From: an uncultured Bacilli bacterium
Lineage (GTDB): Bacteria > Bacillota_I > Bacilli_A > RF39 > UBA660
Assembly (NCBI GenBank): GCA_934179675.1
Contig: CAKPQS010000015.1
Span: 1-31,567 of the forward strand
DNA length: 31,567 nucleotides
Reading direction: 5' to 3'
Part shown: piece after piece, positions 1-7,845 of the stretch
Layout: each line of letters begins with the position of its first letter
Position numbering within the stretch: the first letter of the stretch is position 1
The notes under the pieces: model-generated
Databases searched by the model: none
What the model was told of the DNA's origin: nothing
What the model saw: the letters and a program-made list of their open reading frames with translations, nothing else
Program-made: the position numbers and the translations under genes

Positions 1-125
1 GTGATTTTTCATCACTCATATATTGACAATTCATTCATCAAATTTATTGTCGACCAACACTATTTGACAAAGAACCTAATCTGCTCCTATTAAATCATTA
101 TTAGAAATACTAATTTTTTTATTAT

Positions 126-212
126 TTAGTAATGTATGTATGTATGTATGTATGTATGTATGTATGTATGTATGTATGTATCTTTATTTATAGAATTATC
201 AACAATATTCAT
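126..212 (-). CDS. small ORF of 28 codons containing the ACAT repeat (module copy 1)
   Basis: The ATG at 210-212 is preceded by the ribosome binding site AAGGTGTG and a promoter at 240-267. The predicted peptide begins MNIVDNSINKDT and then cycles Tyr-Ile-His-Thr through the twelve ACAT units, ending at TAA 126-128. The first twelve codons match the small ORF at 23291-23347 with one substitution (N for E), and the homology extends upstream to the -10 box. Conservation of promoter, ribosome binding site and start argues for real translation. The peptide matches no family I know. It could instead be a leader peptide or part of a small RNA. Confidence 0.45.
   Translation of the reverse strand: MNIVDNSINKDTYIHTYIHTYIHTYIHY
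132..181. repeat. tetranucleotide microsatellite (ATGT/ACAT)n, about 12 units
   Basis: An uninterrupted run of 50 bases with a 4-bp period. On the minus strand it reads as exactly twelve ACAT units inside the small ORF at 126-212. Since 4 is not a multiple of 3, gain or loss of one unit shifts the reading frame. That is the classic layout of a slipped-strand contingency tract, although no such switching is shown here. Confidence 0.95.
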
Positions 213-224
213 ATATACACACCT
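176..224 (-). repeat. dispersed repeat, copy 1 (partner at 23311-23359)
   Basis: This 49-bp segment aligns without gaps to 23311-23359 with three mismatches by hand count. Weaker similarity continues upstream (minus-strand sense) to the -10 region. It spans a ribosome binding site and the first twelve codons of a small ORF. Confidence 0.9.
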
Positions 225-239
225 TATCTTTCTATCACA

Positions 240-267
240 ATTATACATTTTTTTAAATTGAAAACAA
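240..267 (-). promoter_or_regulatory. predicted promoter of small ORF copy 1
   Basis: On the minus strand, TTGTTT (262-267) is followed after 16 bases by TATAAT (240-245). It lies between the terminator of the pilus-like operon and the small ORF, so the small ORF is probably an independent transcript. Confidence 0.6.
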
Positions 268-305
268 TAGATTAACCGAAAATAATTAAAAATTTATACT
301 TACAA

Positions 306-330
306 ATAAAAAATGGTAATTAAACCATTA
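306..330 (-). terminator. intrinsic terminator of the VirB2-like operon
   Basis: Minus-strand AATGGT and ACCATT arms (324-329 and 312-317) flank a 6-base loop and are followed by a T-rich run. The stem overlaps the stop codon of the last gene of the array. Confidence 0.65.
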
Positions 331-1695
331 TTTTATATCACTAATTACACATTTAGAAGTATCAGAACCAACATATTTATTAAGTAAATCAATAATACCT
401 AAAACAAGTACTGGTAAAATTAACAATACAACTAACGCTATTATCCTTTTAGTAATCATTGAAAACATTTTGCTTTTTACCTTCTCATCACCAGCAGTTA
501 AAGCCTTATATACCTCAACAATTGATAACAAAATAACTAAAATTGTTCCAACTATTCTTACAATATCAAGTAATTCCTTTATTATATTCCTTAAATAATC
601 AGGAATTAAATTACAAGCATCACTCTTAACATCAACACCAAAATTCATACTTGTTAATAAACCATAAGCTTTCATATAGTTTGTTTCCAAATTCAAAAAT
701 ATAATTGTATTTTGAATATTAGACTGAAAACCATAAGCATTTATAACCCTATTAACATTATTAACAGAATTATAAAGTTTATCAGCAGCACTAGCACAAT
801 CAGAAGAAAAAGAATCAAATAACATTTTTATTTCATTATCAAGATATCCAGAAACACCATGCTTATCATAAAAATTAGCAAGTGAACCACCAGAATATAA
901 CTGAATAGCTCGTTTTTCTCTTTCTGTACATTTAGAAGAAAAATCACTAATAACTTGTTTTATATAATTATTTTTTTCAGAAAGACAATTTAAAATCTTA
1001 TCTGTTTCATTAAAATCATTAACAGTTGGACACGTAGAATACTCACTATTAGTATATACCTCTCCTGGTACAATTTCTTCATTGTAATGCATAAAATAAT
1101 CTTTTAAAACCCAATCAGGAACCATACCACCATTACCATTAATAAAATCTTCACAACCTGCTACAAAATCTTCATGATCAGGATTTTCATACATATAAGT
1201 TAAAAGAGGTACCGTTTCAGCAATAAATGTTCTATTACCTTTAAAATAATTACAAACATCAGCAAAAGTATATCTTTTAGTAACACCATCTATTCCCGTT
1301 GCTCTTATAACATCATCATTACAATCAGAACAATCAATACTAACATCACGAGAAAAATAAGTTGTATAAACTCTATATGGCATTAATGTATATTGATCTC
1401 CACCAATGGAAACTAAAACTGGACAAACACCCTCATCAGCAACACTACCAATCATTGAAGCATATCTATTAAATTTTGTCAAATTAGGTGCGATTACTTT
1501 ACCACTTGTTCCTAAATTTTTGTCATCATTTAAATTACCATATAAACTACCACCAAAAGTATATGCTCTTATCCATGGTACATTCATATTAACATTAACA
1601 TCTAAACTTACGCCAACATTACTGTAAGTACATGTCATAGCATTTACATTAAGTGCAATTAAAAAAGTAATTAAAAATATAAATATTTTTTTCAC
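328..1695 (-). CDS. VirB2-like-core membrane protein with large ectodomain (array member G)
   Basis: A 455-residue protein starting with GTG 8 bases after a GGAGG site that overlaps the previous gene's stop. A signal peptide covers residues 1-19 (ending NVNA). A Cys-rich ectodomain of about 340 residues follows. Near its end is the motif LETNYMKAYGLLT, which matches related motifs in members D, E and F. After a conserved Cys come helix 1 (IVRIVGTILVILLSIVEVY), a basic loop, and helix 2 (RIIALVVLLILPVLVLGII), then a second conserved Cys (SDTSKC). The predicted topology is ectodomain and C-terminus outside, loop inside. The two-helix core resembles VirB2/T4SS-pilin proteins, and the same core ends all seven members. 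Last gene before a terminator. The function is unknown; a surface or filament-associated subunit is an inference. Confidence 0.75.
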   Translation of the reverse strand: MKKIFIFLITFLIALNVNAMTCTYSNVGVSLDVNVNMNVPWIRAYTFGGSLYGNLNDDKNLGTSGKVIAPNLTKFNRYASMIGSVADEGVCPVLVSIGGDQYTLMPYRVYTTYFSRDVSIDCSDCNDDVIRATGIDGVTKRYTFADVCNYFKGNRTFIAETVPLLTYMYENPDHEDFVAGCEDFINGNGGMVPDWVLKDYFMHYNEEIVPGEVYTNSEYSTCPTVNDFNETDKILNCLSEKNNYIKQVISDFSSKCTEREKRAIQLYSGGSLANFYDKHGVSGYLDNEIKMLFDSFSSDCASAADKLYNSVNNVNRVINAYGFQSNIQNTIIFLNLETNYMKAYGLLTSMNFGVDVKSDACNLIPDYLRNIIKELLDIVRIVGTILVILLSIVEVYKALTAGDEKVKSKMFSMITKRIIALVVLLILPVLVLGIIDLLNKYVGSDTSKCVISDIK

Positions 1696-1696
1696 G

Positions 1697-2797
1697 TTAT
1701 CCTCCTGTTATAGCTTTAACACATTCTCCATTAACATTAATATAAGAATTACCAAAATATCCATTTATTAAATCTAAAATAAAATTTATTAAAAATGGTA
1801 ACAATAGCATTAATACTAAAGCAATTACTCTTTTTATACTTCGATTAATCATTTTTTTAATTTCAGAATCATCTTTTTTACTTAATGTTTGCATTAGGTC
1901 AAGATTTATTAAAAAGACAACTAATATAACACATATAAGTCTTAATGTATTAAAAAGTTCATTTAATATTTTTCTTATATCAGCACTTATAACATCACAT
2001 ACATCTGAAGATGTTGAATTATCATACCAAGGTGTTGTAAGTGCATTATACCCAGAATAATAACTACCTTCTAAAGACAAATAATTAATTGAATTAACAT
2101 CGCCACCACCATCAACATAATCTGATAACATATTTCTTATATACAAAATAGAATTATATAAATTTTTAGCATCATTTGCACATGTACTACTTAATGTTAT
2201 ATATTCATTTTTATACATAAATGTATTAGAACTACTAAAATTACTAACAGAATAAAAATCATTTGCAAAAAAATATTCTGCTATTGCTGTTTTTTCAATA
2301 TAAGTACAATCATTACTACTATATGCTTTAATATTATTTATCATTTGTTTTCTTGTTTCACTGCTAACAGAACCATTTATTTCTTTAGAATCATAATGAG
2401 TATAATTAGTAGAATTATTATTGGTTGATCTATAATATTTTTCTACTTGTCCAATAACATCACCATTAGCATCATATACAATATCACCTTGCGCTATTAA
2501 AGAGCGAAAATCATCATCTGTTTTAGTGATATAAAAATTAATATCATCATTACCATAATATTTAATTGAATTTAATTTAGGGCATTCTAAAGTAAGATCG
2601 CCATTTAATAAATTATTATAATTATTATATTTTTTACCATCTATTATAAAATTTGTAATATTTCCTGTACCATTTTCATCAATATAGTAGCCAAAATTAA
2701 CTACTTTACCTTCGGTTTTATATGAACATGATATAGCATTGTTTTTAGCACTTACACTAGGTATAAATAAAAATATAAATATTAAAATATATTTCAC
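1697..2797 (-). CDS. VirB2-like-core membrane protein with large ectodomain (array member F)
   Basis: I chose the GTG at 2795-2797 because AGAGGTGAT lies 4 bases upstream; an in-frame GTG at 2806 lies inside that site. The 366-residue product has a signal peptide (KYILIFIFLFIPSVSA). Its ectodomain is rich in Asn, Ser and Tyr and has a few Cys. The LEGSYYSGYNALT motif then precedes the conserved Cys (DVCDVI). Helix 1 (RLICVILVVFLINLDLM), a loop with KKDDSEIKK, helix 2 (RVIALVLMLLLPFLINFIL) and a terminal Cys (NGECVK) follow. It is clearly paralogous to D, E and G in the helical linker and the core, with a much diverged N-terminal domain. Its stop codon sits inside the ribosome binding site of member G, so the two are probably translationally coupled. 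Confidence 0.75.
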   Translation of the reverse strand: MKYILIFIFLFIPSVSAKNNAISCSYKTEGKVVNFGYYIDENGTGNITNFIIDGKKYNNYNNLLNGDLTLECPKLNSIKYYGNDDINFYITKTDDDFRSLIAQGDIVYDANGDVIGQVEKYYRSTNNNSTNYTHYDSKEINGSVSSETRKQMINNIKAYSSNDCTYIEKTAIAEYFFANDFYSVSNFSSSNTFMYKNEYITLSSTCANDAKNLYNSILYIRNMLSDYVDGGGDVNSINYLSLEGSYYSGYNALTTPWYDNSTSSDVCDVISADIRKILNELFNTLRLICVILVVFLINLDLMQTLSKKDDSEIKKMINRSIKRVIALVLMLLLPFLINFILDLINGYFGNSYINVNGECVKAITGG

Positions 2798-2808
2798 TTG
2801 TATCACCT

Positions 2809-4074
2809 CTATCTAATGCCACATATAGGATCAGTTATTCCTATTGAACTTATTAGTTCAAATATAAATTCTACTAAAACTGGTGTTAGGAAAAGTAAAA
2901 GTATTGCGATTATTCTTTTAAATAATGTACTAAATTGTTTTTTACCGCTATCATCTTTTTGAACAACAGCTTTAAATATATCTACTATTCCAAGTAGTGT
3001 TCCTAATATTAAACCAATATATTTAAGTATATTAAATGCATTTTGTAACAAATCATAAGTTTCATTGCCAAAAATACTACATTTAGTTACTTCTTTGATT
3101 TCTTTTTGCATACTTTCGCCAGTTAAAAAGCCATATCCTTGTAAATAATAAGATTTAAAAAATAAATATGCCATTTTATATTCATTATCTTTATCATCTA
3201 TTTGGGCTCCTTTTTCACTACCAAAAGCATATCCTTGTTTAACTAAATCATATATACCATTACTTTTAAACATAACTGAATAACAAGAAGTACTGATACT
3301 AGCATCAAATTCTTGTCCTAATTTAGAAAATGGTATATTTCTTTGTGATCTTATAGCATTTAGATCATCTTCAGTACAAACTCTAATATTTGATGCTTCA
3401 TTTAGTAAAATATATAATTCATTGGCAAGTCTATAATATTCATCTGATGGTAAATTTCTTGAATTTACATGTTCTTTATCTTTATAGGTAATATCACTAC
3501 TTCCATTATTTTCAGCAAATGATTGTCTATATATTTGCATTCCACTTTGATCAGTTTGTTGCTTTTTAACATATTCTGAATATTGATTATAAAATTCTTC
3601 TTTTTGATCATTTGTATATTCTGAATCATTACTAACAAATGCAACAAATTCAGTATAATCACCCATAATATTTTTTTTAGAATCAAATTTCATGAATTTT
3701 GGTAAATAATTTTTCATAAATTCAGAATTATTTATTTCGTCATAAGAAAAATCAGTTCTAGATCCACATGCATATTCAATATTTGTGTTGCTTAAACAAA
3801 ATCCTCCTAATCCACTGATTGTATTTTCTATATCGCCATATATGTATCTTTTTCCTTCTTCATCTGTTAAAATTAGACTATCCCAATCAATTGAAAATCT
3901 ATCTTTAGCATCTTCTTTTGTAACATTACTTTTATATAGATCCCAATATTTAACAGATGCTGTATATGCTTGTCCATTAATGTTAATTGTATATGTAAAC
4001 ATTTTGTAATCATATTCTTTGGCGTATACATTAAATGTTAAAATAATTGTTAAAAATAATAATATTTTTTTCAT
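2809..4074 (-). CDS. VirB2-like-core membrane protein with large ectodomain (array member E)
   Basis: A 421-residue protein with a signal peptide (KKILLFLTIILTFNVYA) and an ATG preceded by GTAGGTGAT. The ectodomain covers about residues 19-330 and contains an N-terminal beta-like stretch, a charged middle and a helical linker with FKSYYLQGYGFLT. The conserved Cys (TKCSIF) then leads into helix 1 (YIGLILGTLLGIVDIF), the loop AVVQKDDSGKKQ, helix 2 (RIIAILLLFLTPVLVEFIF) and a final Cys (DPICGIR). The core aligns residue by residue with the other six members. No enzymatic motif is visible. The variable ectodomains on a constant membrane core suggest different binding partners, which is inference. 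Confidence 0.75.
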   Translation of the reverse strand: MKKILLFLTIILTFNVYAKEYDYKMFTYTININGQAYTASVKYWDLYKSNVTKEDAKDRFSIDWDSLILTDEEGKRYIYGDIENTISGLGGFCLSNTNIEYACGSRTDFSYDEINNSEFMKNYLPKFMKFDSKKNIMGDYTEFVAFVSNDSEYTNDQKEEFYNQYSEYVKKQQTDQSGMQIYRQSFAENNGSSDITYKDKEHVNSRNLPSDEYYRLANELYILLNEASNIRVCTEDDLNAIRSQRNIPFSKLGQEFDASISTSCYSVMFKSNGIYDLVKQGYAFGSEKGAQIDDKDNEYKMAYLFFKSYYLQGYGFLTGESMQKEIKEVTKCSIFGNETYDLLQNAFNILKYIGLILGTLLGIVDIFKAVVQKDDSGKKQFSTLFKRIIAILLLFLTPVLVEFIFELISSIGITDPICGIR

Positions 4075-4081
4075 AAATCAC

Positions 4082-5371
4082 CTACTTATTTAAGATATCG
4101 GCACATTTTATATAATTTTCTTGTAAATATCTTTCGTTGAGCAAATCAGTAATAATGTTAACAATAACTGGTGTTAGAAAAACGAATACTAGTGCGATTA
4201 TTCTTTTAACTAATATATTTTTAAATTTTGAACCATCATTTTCTTTAGTTATAACTATTTTATATATATCAATAATACATAAAAATATACATATACATGT
4301 AGAAATTATTTTTATGATATCAAATAAATCATTTATAAAATTTAATGTTTTTTCATCAATTAATTCACAACTTGATTTATCTATTTTTATTGTAGATGTA
4401 TAATTTGTTAGTATTGATAATCCTTCTAAATATTCTGTTTGCATTGTTAAACATGATAGATCTTTTACAGATTCTAAATTTTCATAATATAATTTTGCTT
4501 CATTTATTGTATTTATATATCCTGAATTTCCATATATATATTCTTTACATTCTGGTTCTAATGTATTTGCATCAAATTTATATTTTAAATCATATATACT
4601 ATTTAAATATTGCATTTTTTTTAATGATTCTTCTGAACAGACATTATTTACTTTTTCTTTTAAATTTTTTAAAGTCCAACTATATTTATTACATGTTCCT
4701 CCAGTATAACTTTCATTGTCTTTTTTATCAGAAGAATCTATTTCATCAAGTTTAGTTTTAGTATATTCTGGTTTATCGTTTTTCTTAATTTTTAGTTTAT
4801 CATATACATTAATTGGGTCGTTTCCAAAATTCTTAACTTCTGGTACAAATGTTAAACTTCCGTTTAATAATTTTTCTATATATTCAGGATTATCATTTAA
4901 ATTATAAGATTCTAAATTTTTAGTTTCTTCATAATAATTTTTATTAAAATAGCTTCCTATTAATACAGCATCACCATTTTCATCTATTAATAATATTGGT
5001 TTATATTTTTCAGGATTATTTACTAAATCTTTATAAAATTCGTCATCATCTAATGCATTTGAATAATTTTCAAATGATTGTTTTAAATCGTTAAGTCCAT
5101 AATTTCTAGTATATTCTAATCCTCCAAAAAGTTTTGACAATGATGTTACTTGTACGAGTTCACTCGTATTTGGATTTTCTGATGATAGTTTTGATATTTT
5201 TATATTTTTTACATAACTAGTACTTTTTTCATCAACTGTTATTACAAGTGAATATTCTGCATCAGTTGCTTTATATGTATATTGTATAACACTATCAGCT
5301 GCATAAATATTACTTATTAATAAAAAAGGAAGTAAAAATATTATTGTTTTTTTTAATATATTTTTTACCAT
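4082..5371 (-). CDS. VirB2-like-core membrane protein with large ectodomain (array member D)
   Basis: The start at 5369-5371 (MVKNILKKTIIFLLPFLL) is chosen because AAGGATGAT lies at proper spacing and the signal peptide begins there. Longer in-frame versions would overlap member C and lack a ribosome binding site. The 429-residue product has a signal peptide (to NIYA), a Lys/Asn/Glu-rich ectodomain, the linker motif MQTEYLEGLSILT, and the conserved Cys (KSSCEL). Helix 1 (IIKIISTCICIFLCIIDIY), the loop KIVITKENDGSK, helix 2 (RIIALVFVFLTPVIVNIIT) and a terminal Cys (YIKCADIL) complete it. It is the first of the four long members. Confidence 0.75.
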   Translation of the reverse strand: MVKNILKKTIIFLLPFLLISNIYAADSVIQYTYKATDAEYSLVITVDEKSTSYVKNIKISKLSSENPNTSELVQVTSLSKLFGGLEYTRNYGLNDLKQSFENYSNALDDDEFYKDLVNNPEKYKPILLIDENGDAVLIGSYFNKNYYEETKNLESYNLNDNPEYIEKLLNGSLTFVPEVKNFGNDPINVYDKLKIKKNDKPEYTKTKLDEIDSSDKKDNESYTGGTCNKYSWTLKNLKEKVNNVCSEESLKKMQYLNSIYDLKYKFDANTLEPECKEYIYGNSGYINTINEAKLYYENLESVKDLSCLTMQTEYLEGLSILTNYTSTIKIDKSSCELIDEKTLNFINDLFDIIKIISTCICIFLCIIDIYKIVITKENDGSKFKNILVKRIIALVFVFLTPVIVNIITDLLNERYLQENYIKCADILNK

Positions 5372-5384
5372 ATTTATCATCCTT

Positions 5385-5918
5385 TTATTGTTCCCAATAT
5401 TTTCCATTTGTTTCATTGTGATCATATTTATTATCATATCCATTAGTATTAGCGCCATTTTTTATGCAACATACACCATTAGATTTTTTAACAAAGAAAG
5501 ATTTAGTACAACTTAATATTGTATTTTTACCACTGCTAGATGGTAATAAACTTATAATTAATTGTATTAAGAAAAAAACAAAAAATACTGCTACTGCATA
5601 AATAGTTCTTCTTATTAATGTACTCCATCCTTTTTTTATTTCATCTTCTTTTTGACTTGCTACTGCTTTTAACATATCAATCATTCCCAAAATTATTAGT
5701 GTAATTGGTACTGCTATTTTGATTAAATTATAGGCATCATTTATCATATCAGCTAATCCAGCTGGTATTCCACATTTAGTTGCAATTCCTCCGTTATTAG
5801 TGCATGCACTTATTGATACCATATACTCTTCATCTGCTCCGTTACAAATTGTAGTGTCAGCAAATACTGGAAAGATTGTAAACATAAGTGTTAATAAAAC
5901 TAAAATTTTTTTCTTCAT
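5385..5918 (-). CDS. VirB2/T4SS-pilin-like two-helix protein with Cys-rich tails (array member C)
   Basis: A 177-residue protein with the ribosome binding site TAGGAGGAAAT and a signal peptide to residue 20 (VFADTT). A short Cys-containing segment (Cys25, 39, 49) precedes helix 1 (LIKIAVPITLIILGMIDML). The cytoplasmic loop KAVASQKEDEIKKG is shared almost exactly with members A and B. Helix 2 (AVAVFFVFFLIQLIISLL) follows, then a 50-residue C-terminal tail with Cys137, 150 and 151 and a Gly/Asn/Tyr-rich end. The two-helix plan with a basic inside loop is that of VirB2/TrbC and T4SS-pilin families. It is intermediate in size between the short members A/B and the long members D-G. Confidence 0.75.
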   Translation of the reverse strand: MKKKILVLLTLMFTIFPVFADTTICNGADEEYMVSISACTNNGGIATKCGIPAGLADMINDAYNLIKIAVPITLIILGMIDMLKAVASQKEDEIKKGWSTLIRRTIYAVAVFFVFFLIQLIISLLPSSSGKNTILSCTKSFFVKKSNGVCCIKNGANTNGYDNKYDHNETNGKYWEQ

Positions 5919-5945
5919 ATTTCCTCCTATAAACTTTGTAAATTG

Positions 5946-6332
5946 TTAGACATTAGTACTACATCCACCAACAAATTTACATACGCAATCCCAAACACTA
6001 TCACCTGTTACATTGTTTAAAATATTCATAATTAATTGTACTATTGCGATTATAAAAAATACAATTCCAGCATTTAAACATCTTGATAATAATGTTTTTT
6101 GGCCTTTTTTTATGTCATCTTCTTTTTGACTTGCTACTGCTTTACCCATATCAATCATTCCTAAAACAATTAATATAATTGGAACACCTATTTTAATTGC
6201 GTTAATAATTATACTTACTATTTGAATAAATGGTATTAAATTTTCATTGTTACAAAATTCACCTACTGTATCAGCTGCTACATTATTAATTCCAAATAAA
6301 CAAACAAATAATAATAAATAAATATATTTCAT
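5946..6332 (-). CDS. VirB2/T4SS-pilin-like two-helix protein (array member B)
   Basis: A 128-residue protein with a signal peptide (residues 1-20, VAA|DTV). Helices lie at about 36-62 and 86-106, with the basic loop KAVASQKEDDIKKG between them. Cys27 sits before helix 1, and Cys116, 118 and 124 lie after helix 2. A stretch of 27 residues (46-72) is identical to member A, and the DNA is nearly identical over 118 bp, which suggests recent duplication or gene conversion. First gene of the second transcription unit, downstream of a good promoter. The likely role is a small pilin-like or channel-like subunit in the envelope, by family resemblance only. Confidence 0.78.
   Translation of the reverse strand: MKYIYLLLFVCLFGINNVAADTVGEFCNNENLIPFIQIVSIIINAIKIGVPIILIVLGMIDMGKAVASQKEDDIKKGQKTLLSRCLNAGIVFFIIAIVQLIMNILNNVTGDSVWDCVCKFVGGCSTNV
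6079..6196 (-). repeat. near-identical intragenic repeat, member B copy
   Basis: Aligns without gaps to 6608-6725 with about six mismatches over 118 bp by hand count. It covers helix 1, the loop and the start of helix 2 of the VirB2-like core. The equivalent part of member C is more diverged. Confidence 0.85.
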
Positions 6333-6357
6333 AAAATAACCTCAATTTTCTATATTT

Positions 6358-6386
6358 ATTATACCATTATAAAAAAAAAACTGCAA
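6358..6386 (-). promoter_or_regulatory. predicted promoter of the VirB2-like B-G operon
   Basis: On the minus strand, TTGCAG (6381-6386) and TATAAT (6358-6363) are 17 bases apart, about 26 bases upstream of gene B. It follows the terminator at 6433-6461, so B to G can be expressed separately from the Tad-like operon. Confidence 0.75.
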
Positions 6387-6432
6387 TAATAAATGATTAT
6401 ACAAAATATATTGATTTTATTTAATAAATTAC

Positions 6433-6461
6433 ATAATAAAAGAGCGATAAAATCACTCTCT
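6433..6461 (-). terminator. intrinsic terminator of the Tad-like operon
   Basis: Minus-strand AGAGTGA (6453-6459) pairs with TCGCTCT (6441-6447, one G-U pair) across a 5-base loop, followed by TTTATTATG. It lies 17 bases past the stop of array member A. Confidence 0.7.
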
Positions 6462-6477
6462 AATTATCAATAATTTG

Positions 6478-6813
6478 TTATTCTTTAGCTCCATTAACAA
6501 ATCTATCAATACAACTCCATGTTGAATCTCCTTCAGTACCACCATTTATGATACTAAATAATAACTGAACTATTGCAACAACAAAGAAAGTTATACCTGC
6601 AGCAATACATCTTGATAATAATATTTTTTGACCTTTTTTAATTTCATCTTCTTTTTGACTTGCTACTGCTTTACCCATATCAATCATACCTAAAACAATT
6701 AATATAATTGGGACACCTATTTTAATAAGTGTTACAATCGTTGATACAATATTAACAAGAGATATTGGAACTTCAAAATTTCCACATGATACTGCTTCTT
6801 CCAAAAACCACAT
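6478..6813 (-). CDS. VirB2/T4SS-pilin-like two-helix protein, no signal peptide (array member A)
   Basis: A 111-residue protein with the ribosome binding site AAGGAGGATTA. Unlike B and C it lacks a signal peptide: residues 1-18 are mildly hydrophilic (MWFLEEAVSCGNFEVPIS). Helix 1 spans about 20-45, the loop KAVASQKEDEIKKG 48-61, and helix 2 69-90. Cys10 and Cys101 flank the core in the same places as in the other members. It is the last gene of the Tad-like operon, 15 bases after the tadZ-like gene. That placement ties the VirB2-like family to the Tad machine directly, not merely by proximity of two operons. Confidence 0.78.
   Translation of the reverse strand: MWFLEEAVSCGNFEVPISLVNIVSTIVTLIKIGVPIILIVLGMIDMGKAVASQKEDEIKKGQKILLSRCIAAGITFFVVAIVQLLFSIINGGTEGDSTWSCIDRFVNGAKE
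6608..6725 (-). repeat. near-identical intragenic repeat, member A copy
   Basis: Partner of 6079-6196, with about six mismatches in 118 bp by hand count. The two direct copies lie 529 bp apart and are a potential substrate for recombination that would delete the intervening terminator and promoter and fuse A to B. Confidence 0.85.
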
Positions 6814-6828
6814 AATTAATCCTCCTTC

Positions 6829-7830
6829 CTAAAATAATCCTAATATTTTTTTTCTATTCTCAACTTCAGTATCTTGTTGTCTATCAAATCCTAATCTAAC
6901 AAGAAAAGCATTTAACGGAATATTATGTGCATCCCTTTCATCAAGAGGAGGAAGATTATAAAAAACCTTTACCCTTGCTTCATATTCAAAATCCAAGATA
7001 TCCTTAGAGTTGATCAAACTTTGATTTAAGACAATCTTCTTATCTTTCAATCTTCTAATTGCCATATTATCCATCATCATTAATCTATTTAATTTAATAA
7101 CTGATGGTTCAATTAAATAAATAACATCATCACACAAATCAATTGCGCCCTGACTACCATTTACATCTACAATAATTACTTCTTTACCACTATATTTAGC
7201 GATCGTATTGCCTATTTCTGGATTTCTAACACTAATTAAATCCTTATCTTGGAAATAAACAAAATCTGATTTATCAACCTCAATAGCAATAACATCATAA
7301 TTTTTTTCAAGCTGTTTTTTTATCATATAAACTAAACTAGTAGAACCAGCTTGTTTATTAACATTTTTAACACCAAGAACATAAGCTTTCTTTGCACCTT
7401 CAGTATTAATTACATTTTGTACAACAACAGTATTATCAGCTTTTTGAATATCTAATTGATGAATATGTGCAACATCTCTATATGTATTTGGATGATTATA
7501 TAAATACATTATACCATCAACATTTTTAGTAAAATTATATATACCAATTGATACTAATTGACTCAAAAATTCACTTGAAGTAGTTTCTTCTGAATCATCT
7601 AATAACAAAATAACCTTGTCCATATCAAGAAGTATTGATAATTTTTGTAATGTTTTTATATCTTTATAATTTTTTAAAGCCGTAATATCTAAAATCATTC
7701 TTTGAAAAAAGAAATTTTTAAACATACCACCAAGTTCATCTGCATCAAATTCACCATCTAATCTTTTAATAACATCAATTGGTAAATCTGTAAGCATTGA
7801 TTGATATTTATTTGAAACAATAACATTCAT
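6829..7830 (-). CDS. tadZ: TadZ/CpaE-like ATPase-fold protein with degenerate P-loop
   Basis: A 333-residue soluble protein. Residues 1-145 form a receiver-like N-terminal region (LDITALKNYKDIK, then VILLLDDSEET), as in TadZ/CpaE. The C-terminal part has the SIMIBI/ParA-like order: a P-loop-like strand and turn at about 152-166 (GVKNVNKQAGSTSLVY), then EVDKSDF, VIIVDVNGSQGAIDLCDD and later strands. The canonical KGGxGKT lysines are not in place, which is common in TadZ-like proteins that position pili without normal ATP hydrolysis. It lies between the TadE-like genes and array member A. Assignment as TadZ/CpaE rests on fold order and context. The ATP-binding ability is uncertain. Confidence 0.65.
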   Translation of the reverse strand: MNVIVSNKYQSMLTDLPIDVIKRLDGEFDADELGGMFKNFFFQRMILDITALKNYKDIKTLQKLSILLDMDKVILLLDDSEETTSSEFLSQLVSIGIYNFTKNVDGIMYLYNHPNTYRDVAHIHQLDIQKADNTVVVQNVINTEGAKKAYVLGVKNVNKQAGSTSLVYMIKKQLEKNYDVIAIEVDKSDFVYFQDKDLISVRNPEIGNTIAKYSGKEVIIVDVNGSQGAIDLCDDVIYLIEPSVIKLNRLMMMDNMAIRRLKDKKIVLNQSLINSKDILDFEYEARVKVFYNLPPLDERDAHNIPLNAFLVRLGFDRQQDTEVENRKKILGLF

Positions 7831-7845
7831 ATTTTTACCCTCTTT

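Noticed and set aside
100..121. Plus-strand terminator-like ATTAG/CTAAT hairpin with T-run
   Set aside because: The stem is only five AT-rich pairs and no plus-strand gene is seen ending there.
132..181. Short regular repeats that could suggest a CRISPR array
   Set aside because: The unit is 4 bp with no spacers; it is a microsatellite.
4082..5458. Array member D starting at 5458
   Set aside because: It would overlap gene C by 74 bases and place about 29 hydrophilic residues before a clear signal peptide.
328..6813. Conjugative element (ICE) suggested by VirB2-like proteins
   Set aside because: No relaxase, VirB4, VirD4, integrase or attachment site is visible, and the linked motor is of Tad type.
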